Assembly (NCBI GenBank): GCA_016867955.1 | Contig: VGIE01000208.1 | Span: forward strand, 1-5,055 | From: Betaproteobacteria bacterium | Lineage (GTDB): Bacteria > Pseudomonadota > Gammaproteobacteria > Burkholderiales > SG8-39 | Length of the DNA stretch: 5,055 bases | Reading direction: 5' to 3' | Shown: positions 1 through 5,055 of the stretch, one piece after another | Position numbering within the stretch: the first letter of the stretch is position 1 | Layout: each line of letters begins with the position of its first letter | Made by a program: the position numbers and the translations under genes | The notes under the pieces: generated by a model | The model's input: the letters and a program-made list of their open reading frames with translations, nothing else | What the model was told of the DNA's origin: nothing | Databases searched by the model: none

Positions 1-2537
1 GCGTGGTCGAGATCGCCGATGAGCTGGCCGAGTACTGCGGATTGACGCTGGCCGGCCTTGGCGCCGAAGTCATCAAGATCGAGCCGCCGGAGGGCAATCC
101 GACGCGGCGGATCGGACCATTCTTCGAGGACCGCGCGGGACCGGACCGCTCGCTGCACTTCTGGCATTACAACCGCGTCAAGCGCTCGCTGGTGCTGGAC
201 TGCAAGGCGCAGGCAGATCGTGACAAGCTGCTGACCCTGCTCGCCAACGCGGACGTGCTCCTGCAATCGGTCTCGGTCGAGCATCCGGACCCGGTTGGCT
301 TGTCGGTCGACGAATTGCGCAAGGGGTTTCCCGGGTTGGTGATCGCGCGCATGACGCCCTTCGGTGATGACGGGCCGTGGGCGCACTACAGGAGTTCGGA
401 CCTCGTCCATCTGGCGCTGGGCGGCGTCGCGATGAACTGCGGTTACGACCCGGAACCGGATGGCCGCTACGACCTGCCGCCGATTGCGCCGCAGATGTGG
501 CAGGCCTACCACATCGCCGGCGAGCAGCTGGCCATCGGCATCGCCGGCGCACTCATCTACCGGCAACGTACCGGTGCGGGCCAGTACATTTCGTGCGCCG
601 TGCATGGCGCGGTGTCGATCAACACCGAGAACGATGTGCCGGCCTGGATATTGAGGCGCGCGCCGTTCTACCGGCAGACCAATCGCCACGCCATGCAGTT
701 TCGCGACAACGTGCCCACTATCGGCAGCACCAAGGACGGCCGCTGGCTGATGACCTTCAGCTATGGCGAAGGCGCGGATTTCAAGCTGCACAAGTTCCTC
801 GAGAAGAGCGGCATGACCGATTTGCCTTCGCCGGGAAAGGATGCGATGCCGGGCACCGCGGGCGCGATTCCCGGCTCGAGCAAGATGGGCGATTCGCTGG
901 CGCGCCTGACCGAGGCAGCGCACCGCCTGGTGCGGGCCTATACGTACGAGCGCGCGCCGTGGCGGGCTGCGCAGGAGGCCGGCCTGCTGTGGGCGCCCCT
1001 GCGCAAGCCGCACGAGAACACGCTGGACGAGCACTGGCAGCAGCGCGGCACGTTCTCGGAGATCGAGCATCCGGAACTGGGGCGCTCGTTCCGTTACCCG
1101 ACCAGCAAGTGGATGTCGACGGCCGGTGCCTGGCAGCCGGGTCGGCGCGCGCCGCTGCTGAATGAGGATGCGGGCGAACTGCCGCGCTGGCTGGCGGCGC
1201 GGGCGACGGCGTTGCCGGCATTGCCGGCGTCGCCGGCCGTCGAGAAGCTGTCGCGCCATGGCAAGCCGTTTGCGGTCAAGGACGTGCGCATCCTCGATTT
1301 CAGCTGGTATCTGGCCACCGCGGGCGGCACGCGGTTTGCGGCATCGCTGGGGGTCGAGTGCATCAAGACAGAATGGAAGGCGCATCCGGACACGCGCTTC
1401 GGCAACATGGCGCCGGTCGGCGGGCGCGAGGCGCGGCGCAAGGCCACGGCGCCGCTCGAGGGGATGAACGACCCTGACATGGGCGGGCAGTTCAACAACA
1501 AGAATCCCGGCAAGCGCGGCTTCTCGCTCAATGTGACGCACCCGAAGGGCCTCGAGATCGCCCGGCGGCTGGTTGCCGTGTCCGACGTGGTTGCCGAAGG
1601 GTTCTCGCCGGGGGTGCTGCAGAAATGGGGGCTGGGCTACGACGCGCTGCGCGCCATCAAGCCGGACATCATCTACGTGCAGCAGTCGGGCATGGGCTCC
1701 GGGGGAACCTACGGACGTTTCCGCACGGTCGGGCCGATTGCCGCGGCGTTTTCGGGCATCTCCGAGATGTCGGGGCTTCCCGAGCCGGCCATGCCGGTGG
1801 GCTGGGGCTATTCATACCTCGATTGGCTCGGCGCCTACACCTTTGCCCTGGCCATCCTCTCGGCCCTGCACCACCGCAACCGCACCGGAGAAGGGCAGTG
1901 GATCAACAGCTCGCAGTGCGAGGTCGGCATCTTCGCGACCGGGACGAGCATCCTCGACTGGTCGGCCAACGGCAGGATCTGGCAGCGCTACGGCAACCGC
2001 TCTCCCTACAAGCCCGCCGCGCCGCACGGCATCTACCCCTGTCAGGGCGAGGACCGCTGGCTGGCCATCGCCTGTTTCAGCGACACGGAGTGGTCGGCGC
2101 TGGCCCGGCTTGCAGGTCATCCCGAGTGGGCGCTGGATCCACGTTTCTCGAGCCTGGCGGCGCGGCTCGCGCATCAGGACGAGCTCGACGCGCTGGTCGG
2201 TCGCTGGACTGCGACCGAGGACCGCTACGCGGCGATGCATCGCCTGCAGGCGGCGGGCGTGCCTGCCGGGGTCTGCCAGACTGCCGAGGATCGCTGCGAC
2301 AACGACCCGCAGCTGGCGGCCCTGGACTGGCTGACCGAGGTCACCGGCACGCGCATCGGCACCTGGCCGGTCTATGAGATGCCGGCCCGGCTGAGCGAAA
2401 CGCCGCCGTATGCCGGCGGCCCCATCGATCGCGGGGCGCCGTACTACGGCGAGGACAATGAATACGTGCTGGGTGAACTGCTCGGGCTGGACTCGGCGCA
2501 GATTGCGGCACTCAGGAGCGAGGGCGTCATCGACTGA
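1..2537 (+). CDS. Tandem (two-domain) class III CoA-transferase, CaiB/BaiF family, 5' partial
   Basis: Family enzymes move CoA between carboxylic acids through an aspartyl-CoA thioester, in the cytoplasm; the substrate here is unknown. Counting from the first full codon at base 3, 844 residues are visible. Domain 1 is about residues 1-395: LGAEVIKIEPP at 19-29, NRVKRS at 57-62, RTGAGQ at 189-194. A Pro/Ala-rich linker follows. Domain 2 runs from about 425 to the end: VRILDFSW from 428, NPGKRG at 501-506, RTGEGQ at 627-632, APHG at 673-676. Single-domain relatives are about 400 residues, so this is a fusion or duplication. Asp607, 20 residues before RTGEGQ, matches the catalytic Asp of formyl-CoA transferase; domain 1 has Tyr169 there. 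The gene enters from upstream: the GTG at base 3 falls inside the first Rossmann strand, so about ten N-terminal residues are probably missing. It ends in TGA at 2535-2537. DddD (DMSP CoA-transferase/lyase) has a similar plan, but no ddd partner gene is visible. Family certain; function open. Confidence 0.93.
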   Translation, partial: VVEIADELAEYCGLTLAGLGAEVIKIEPPEGNPTRRIGPFFEDRAGPDRSLHFWHYNRVKRSLVLDCKAQADRDKLLTLLANADVLLQSVSVEHPDPVGLSVDELRKGFPGLVIARMTPFGDDGPWAHYRSSDLVHLALGGVAMNCGYDPEPDGRYDLPPIAPQMWQAYHIAGEQLAIGIAGALIYRQRTGAGQYISCAVHGAVSINTENDVPAWILRRAPFYRQTNRHAMQFRDNVPTIGSTKDGRWLMTFSYGEGADFKLHKFLEKSGMTDLPSPGKDAMPGTAGAIPGSSKMGDSLARLTEAAHRLVRAYTYERAPWRAAQEAGLLWAPLRKPHENTLDEHWQQRGTFSEIEHPELGRSFRYPTSKWMSTAGAWQPGRRAPLLNEDAGELPRWLAARATALPALPASPAVEKLSRHGKPFAVKDVRILDFSWYLATAGGTRFAASLGVECIKTEWKAHPDTRFGNMAPVGGREARRKATAPLEGMNDPDMGGQFNNKNPGKRGFSLNVTHPKGLEIARRLVAVSDVVAEGFSPGVLQKWGLGYDALRAIKPDIIYVQQSGMGSGGTYGRFRTVGPIAAAFSGISEMSGLPEPAMPVGWGYSYLDWLGAYTFALAILSALHHRNRTGEGQWINSSQCEVGIFATGTSILDWSANGRIWQRYGNRSPYKPAAPHGIYPCQGEDRWLAIACFSDTEWSALARLAGHPEWALDPRFSSLAARLAHQDELDALVGRWTATEDRYAAMHRLQAAGVPAGVCQTAEDRCDNDPQLAALDWLTEVTGTRIGTWPVYEMPARLSETPPYAGGPIDRGAPYYGEDNEYVLGELLGLDSAQIAALRSEGVID
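1212..1238 (+). repeat. Three in-frame 9-bp tandem repeats in the interdomain linker
   Basis: Three successive 9-base units (TTGCCGGCA, TTGCCGGCG, TCGCCGGCC) encode Leu-Pro-Ala, Leu-Pro-Ala, Ser-Pro-Ala, residues 404-412 of the CoA-transferase. Each unit contains the palindrome GCCGGC. They lie in the Pro/Ala-rich stretch joining the two CoA-transferase domains, so they probably form a flexible or extended linker whose length could vary by replication slippage. The repeat is seen directly; the role is inferred. Confidence 0.6.
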
Positions 2538-2564
2538 GGCCGCCCGAATCAGATCAGCCACTCC

Positions 2565-2600
2565 AAAGAAAAGAGGCCACGCCCTTCGGCAGTGGCCTCT
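2565..2600 (-). terminator. Intrinsic terminator of the yccA-like gene
   Basis: AGAGGCCAC at 2572-2580 and GTGGCCTCT at 2592-2600 form a perfect 9-bp stem around an 11-base loop. The loop can pair further as GCC/GGC. Read on the minus strand, the stem is followed at once by TTTTCTTT (bases 2572-2565, the first T being part of the stem), the U tract of a Rho-independent terminator. It lies about 35 bases past the yccA-like stop codon. On the plus strand no T tract follows the stem, so it should serve the CoA-transferase gene poorly. Confidence 0.8.
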
Positions 2601-2604
2601 CTGG

Positions 2605-2629
2605 TGTCGGGCAGGAGACCTGCCCGGCA
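2605..2629. other. Second strong hairpin beside the yccA-like stop codon
   Basis: CGGGCAGG (2608-2615) and CCTGCCCG (2619-2626) form an 8-bp perfect stem with a 3-base loop. It can be extended to 11 bp (2605-2629) with one G-T pair. It starts only four bases beyond the TAG stop at 2636-2634 of the minus-strand gene and precedes the terminator stem. No T tract follows on either strand. It may protect the mRNA 3' end or aid termination; an overlapping GGCAGG at 2626-2631 offers a competing pairing with CCTGCC. Confidence 0.5.
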
Positions 2630-2633
2630 GGTG

Positions 2634-3320
2634 CTAGTCGCCGTTCGAGAATCCCAGCAGGTGCAGCAGGCTGGTGAACAGGTTGAAGATCGACACGAAC
2701 AGGCTCACCGTGGCCATGACGTAGTTGGTCTCGCCGCCGTGGATGATGTTGCTGGTTTCCCACAGGATCAGGCCCGAGGCGAGCAGCACGAAGGCCGCCG
2801 ACACCGTGAGCGACAGCGCCGGGATCTCGAAGAAGATCGCCGCGAGGCCGGCCAGGAAGGCCACCAGCACGCCCACGAACAGGAATCCGCCCATGAAGCT
2901 GAAGTCCTTGCGCGTGGTGACGGCATAGGCCGACAGGCCGAGGAAGATCGCCGCGGTGCCGCCCATCGCCATCATCACCGTCTGGCTGCCGTTGGGCATG
3001 GCCAGGTAGTGGCTGACGATGGGGCCGAGGGTGTAGCCCATGAAGCCGGTGAGCGCGAAGATCGACAGCAATGCCCAGCCGCTGTTGCGCAGCTTGACGG
3101 TGGCGAACAACAGGCCGAAGTAGCCGATCAGGGTGATGACCAGACCCGGATGCGGCAGCTTGAGCGCCACCGCAGCACCGGCCGTGACGGCGGCGAAGGC
3201 CAGCGTCATGGACAGCAGCAGGTAGGTGTTGCGAAGGACCTTGTTGGCGGCCAGTGTCGAGGACGCGACAGAATCCCGTGTGACATCCGACGGGATCGGA
3301 GAGTTGTCGATCGAGTTCAT
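2634..3320 (-). CDS. yccA: Bax inhibitor-1/YccA family membrane protein (FtsH modulator YccA homologue)
   Basis: This is a 228-residue inner-membrane protein. In E. coli, YccA is a substrate and modulator of the membrane protease FtsH and protects SecY when the translocon jams; the same role here is inferred from similarity. Seven hydrophobic helices are visible at about 33-53, 58-76, 82-104, 114-134, 142-163, 167-187 and 203-223. As I recall the E. coli protein, shared stretches include KVLRNTY (27-33), TTRKDFSF (135-142), ETSNIIHGGETNY (188-200) and the C-terminal LLGFSNGD. Length matches the family (about 220). ATG at 3320-3318 was chosen because AAGGAG lies six bases upstream; an in-frame TTG at 3350 would add ten residues but puts that site inside the gene. 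The cytosolic N-terminal tail is about eight residues longer than in E. coli. The gene stands alone, divergent from the methyltransferase gene and convergent with the CoA-transferase gene, with its own terminator. Confidence 0.93.
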   Translation of the reverse strand: MNSIDNSPIPSDVTRDSVASSTLAANKVLRNTYLLLSMTLAFAAVTAGAAVALKLPHPGLVITLIGYFGLLFATVKLRNSGWALLSIFALTGFMGYTLGPIVSHYLAMPNGSQTVMMAMGGTAAIFLGLSAYAVTTRKDFSFMGGFLFVGVLVAFLAGLAAIFFEIPALSLTVSAAFVLLASGLILWETSNIIHGGETNYVMATVSLFVSIFNLFTSLLHLLGFSNGD

Positions 3321-3326
3321 GTGCGA

Positions 3327-3332
3327 CTCCTT
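3327..3332 (-). promoter_or_regulatory. Shine-Dalgarno site of the yccA-like gene
   Basis: Minus-strand AAGGAG stands six bases before the ATG at 3320. This near-ideal site decides the start in favour of that ATG over the in-frame upstream TTG at 3350. Confidence 0.85.
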
Positions 3333-3360
3333 GTCATAGAGGTATTGCAATGATGCGGGC

Positions 3361-3378
3361 GCCAGTCTAGGCCAGTCT
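3361..3378. repeat. Direct repeat of GCCAGTCT spaced one helical turn
   Basis: GCCAGTCT occurs at 3361-3368 and again at 3371-3378, a period of exactly 10 bases. It lies about 40 bases upstream of the yccA-like start codon. Two half-sites on one face of the helix could be a regulator binding site, but chance is possible for eight bases. Confidence 0.35.
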
Positions 3379-3415
3379 GTCAGCTTCCCGCAAGTCGCAA
3401 TTTCCGCAGTGGCAG

Positions 3416-3430
3416 TTCGATAAAGTCGAA
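3416..3430. repeat. Short inverted repeat TTCGA-N5-TCGAA
   Basis: Five-base arms TTCGA (3416-3420) and TCGAA (3426-3430) are perfectly inverted around TAAAG. The position, overlapping candidate -10 elements in the divergent promoter region, would suit an operator. The arms are short and I do not recognise a known regulator consensus. Confidence 0.3.
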
Positions 3431-3434
3431 TATA
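3429..3434 (-). promoter_or_regulatory. Candidate -10 box for the yccA-like gene
   Basis: Minus-strand TATATT matches the sigma-70 -10 consensus at five of six positions and lies in the AT-rich island. It would give a 5' untranslated leader of about 100 bases. No good -35 hexamer is seen at the right distance, so this is a weak call. Confidence 0.2.
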
Positions 3435-3572
3435 TCGTCGTTATTCCCCAGAGAAATACGAATAAAGTGGGCTCGCGGGCCGCGCGACCTTCCGCGCCGG
3501 GAATTCGCGTCGGGCGCGCTCGGCTCATGAGAACATCCGGGGCCGCATCCCGTTGCAATTCCCGCTATTTCG

Positions 3573-5055
3573 ATGAGCGACTGGTCACAGGGCTACGCCG
3601 CGGCGCTGCCATACACCTACGGCTTTCACCGCGAGCTGGCGCCGACGCTGCTGCGCACCGCGCTGCTGGCGCAGGGTGTGCAGCATGACGCCGCGGCGCA
3701 GGGCTACCGCTTCTGCGAGCTGGGCTGCGGCCGGGGCCTCGATTGCAACATCCTTGCAGCGGCCAACCCCGAGTCCGGGTTCTGGGGCGCCGACTTCAAC
3801 CCGGCGCACATTGCCGACGCGCGCGAGCTGGCGCGCGCGGCCGGCAGCGGCAACGTGCACTTCCTCGAAGCCGATTTCGAGGGCTTCGGGCGGCAGGACC
3901 TGCCGGATTTCGATTTCATCGTGCTGCACGGCGTCTACACCTGGGTCAGTCCGGAGAACCGGCAGGTGATCGGGCATTTCATCGCCGAGCACCTGCGCCC
4001 GGGTGGCGTGGTCTACCTGAGCTACAACGCGCTGCCGGGCTGGGCGCAACTGCAGCCGCTCGGCCGACTGATCCACGAGCTGGTGGACGCGGGGACAGGC
4101 CCCATCGACGCGCGCGTGGCAGGGGCGATTAGGCTGGCCGGCCAGCTGCGCAACGCCGATGCGCACTACTTTCGCGCCAACCCGCAGGTCGGCCCGTTGC
4201 TCGACGACGTGGCGCGGCGCAGCGATGCGTACATCGTGCACGAGTACTGCAACCGCGACTGGACGCCGCTGTTCCACGCCGACGTGGCGCGCGCCATGGC
4301 GGCCGCCAAGCTGGAATTTGCCGCTTCAGCCGACCTGCGTGACCAGGTCGAGTCGCTCGACCTCACGCCGGAGCAGAGTGCGCTCCTGCGCGGCGCGGCC
4401 ACATCGTCGCAGCGCGAGATGCTGCGCGACTTCCTCGTGCAGCGCCGCCTGCGCCGCGATGTCTACGTCAAGGGCGCGCGCGCGTTGTCGCACGCGGCCG
4501 CCCAATCGGCGTGGGCCGGGCTGCGCTTGGCGCTGGTGGTGCCGCGCAATGCCGTGACCGAGGCCGTGGCGGGTGACGCCGGCAGCCTGCCACTGGCCTC
4601 GGAGATTCACGTACCCATCCTGGATCGCCTCGCCCGGGGTTCGGCCACCGTCGCCGCGCTGTGCGCGGCAGATGCGCGTATCGCTGTGCTTGATACCGCC
4701 GCGCTGCGCGAGGCGATATTGCTGCTGATCGGTGCCGGCTTTGTCGAACCCTGCCTGCCGGTCGACGGCGATGCGGCGCGCGCACTGGCCACGCGCCGGC
4801 TGAACCGCGCCATCCTCGAGCGCGCGCGCTGGTCGGGCGAAATCCGTCACCTGGCATCGCCCGTCACCGGCAGCGGCGTGGCTGTCGCGCGTCACGACCA
4901 GTTGTTCCTGCTCGCCGGCCTGGAGCGCCATGCGGACGCCACCGGCTTCGTCGCGGCGGCGCTGGCGGCGCAGGGCGTGCAACTGGTGCGCGACGGTCGC
5001 GCACTCGGCGCGGAGGCTGAAATCCGCGACGAGCTGGGTGCGCGCCACCGGCGTT
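3573..5055 (+). CDS. SAM-dependent methyltransferase with methyltransferase regulatory domain, protein lysine methyltransferase-like, 3' partial
   Basis: Codons run open from the ATG at 3573 to the window end: 494 residues and no stop. Residues about 1-200 are a class I SAM-binding Rossmann fold. The YTYGF stretch (14-18) is typical of this family. Motif I is CELGCGRG (48-55), followed by the acidic GADFNP (72-77), EADF (99-102), DFIVLHGVYTW (114-124) and LRPGGVVYLSYN (141-152). Residues about 215-300, with VHEYCNRDW at 222-230, fit the methyltransferase regulatory domain (PF10119). The remainder is an Ala/Leu/Arg-rich C-terminal region. Rickettsia PKMT1, which methylates lysines of the surface protein OmpB, has this architecture; the target here is unknown. 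Relatives are roughly 500-550 residues, so probably only the last part is missing. The start is firm: an in-frame TGA at 3528-3530 lies upstream, with no other start codon between. No clear Shine-Dalgarno sequence precedes the ATG. The gene diverges from the yccA-like gene. Confidence 0.9.
   Translation, partial: MSDWSQGYAAALPYTYGFHRELAPTLLRTALLAQGVQHDAAAQGYRFCELGCGRGLDCNILAAANPESGFWGADFNPAHIADARELARAAGSGNVHFLEADFEGFGRQDLPDFDFIVLHGVYTWVSPENRQVIGHFIAEHLRPGGVVYLSYNALPGWAQLQPLGRLIHELVDAGTGPIDARVAGAIRLAGQLRNADAHYFRANPQVGPLLDDVARRSDAYIVHEYCNRDWTPLFHADVARAMAAAKLEFAASADLRDQVESLDLTPEQSALLRGAATSSQREMLRDFLVQRRLRRDVYVKGARALSHAAAQSAWAGLRLALVVPRNAVTEAVAGDAGSLPLASEIHVPILDRLARGSATVAALCAADARIAVLDTAALREAILLLIGAGFVEPCLPVDGDAARALATRRLNRAILERARWSGEIRHLASPVTGSGVAVARHDQLFLLAGLERHADATGFVAAALAAQGVQLVRDGRALGAEAEIRDELGARHRR

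Larger units (their letters stand above)
3321..3572. promoter_or_regulatory. Divergent intergenic region between the yccA-like and methyltransferase genes
   Basis: These 252 bases separate two divergently transcribed genes and must hold the promoter of at least the minus-strand gene. Bases about 3410-3470 are clearly AT-richer than the rest of the window, which is typical of promoter DNA in a GC-rich genome. Within it are TATATT on the minus strand (3434-3429), TATATC on the plus strand (3431-3436) and two copies of TAAAGT (3421-3426 and 3463-3468). None has a convincing -35 partner at 16-18 bases. From 3466 to 3560 the sequence is GC-rich again, and I see no gene in it. Confidence 0.5.

Noticed and set aside
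3..5. GTG at base 3 as the true start of the CoA-transferase
   Set aside because: It falls within the first beta strand of the family fold, leaving out the usual residues before it; the gene most likely starts upstream of the window.
1812..2561. 249-codon minus-strand open frame opposite the CoA-transferase C-terminal domain
   Set aside because: Arg/Ala/Gly-rich composition with no family motif, on the opposite strand to an unmistakable gene; a normal by-product of high GC content.
3321..3350. Upstream TTG start adding ten residues to the yccA-like protein
   Set aside because: The AAGGAG site six bases before the ATG at 3320 would then be coding, and the extension has no counterpart in E. 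coli YccA.
2592..3353. 253-codon plus-strand open frame opposite the yccA-like gene
   Set aside because: Rich in Gln, Glu, Arg and His with no recognisable domain, and antisense to a clear seven-helix protein.
3493..3518. CGCGCC/GGCGCG inverted repeat with a 14-base loop
   Set aside because: Six-base GC-only arms are expected by chance in sequence this rich in CG, and no T tract or other context supports a function.
3367..3558. 63-codon minus-strand open frame in the divergent intergenic region
   Set aside because: No ribosome binding site that I can see, no recognisable motif, and it runs across the AT-rich promoter-like island.
3585..4277. 230-codon minus-strand open frame over the methyltransferase domain
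   Set aside because: The opposite strand carries complete methyltransferase motifs in order; this frame shows none of any family.
4326..5048. 240-codon minus-strand open frame over the methyltransferase C-terminal part
   Set aside because: The plus-strand frame continues unbroken from a well-supported N-terminus; this frame is Arg/Ala/Gln-rich without motifs.

Overview
The window is GC-rich, with strong G/C preference at third codon positions, and reads as ordinary bacterial chromosome. The close resemblance of the middle gene to E. coli YccA suggests a high-GC proteobacterium. My best guess is a gammaproteobacterium of the Nevskiales/Xanthomonadales or steroid-degrader type, but this is inference and no taxonomic marker is present.

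Layout: (1) Bases 1-2537, plus strand, hold a 5'-truncated gene for a very long class III (CaiB/BaiF) CoA-transferase made of two fused family domains. Only the second domain keeps the aspartate expected to be catalytic. (2) Bases 2538-2633 form a convergent spacer with two hairpins. One of them is a good intrinsic terminator for the minus-strand gene. (3) Bases 2634-3320, minus strand, encode a complete seven-helix Bax inhibitor-1 family membrane protein very similar to YccA, the FtsH-associated protein. Its start is fixed by a clear Shine-Dalgarno sequence. (4) Bases 3321-3572 are a divergent intergenic region with an AT-rich island, a short direct repeat and a short inverted repeat. It should carry the promoters of both flanking genes. 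(5) From base 3573 to the window end, plus strand, runs a 3'-truncated SAM-dependent methyltransferase with a methyltransferase regulatory domain, the architecture of the Rickettsia protein lysine methyltransferases.

The three genes are not in one operon. The first two converge and the last two diverge, and their predicted roles (acyl-CoA metabolism, membrane protein quality control, probable protein methylation) do not form an obvious pathway. I see no mobile element, CRISPR array, RNA gene or clear sign of a new multi-gene system. The most notable item is the tandem CoA-transferase with one degenerate active site. It shares its overall plan with the DMSP-cleaving enzyme DddD, but the visible neighbours do not support a DMSP role.
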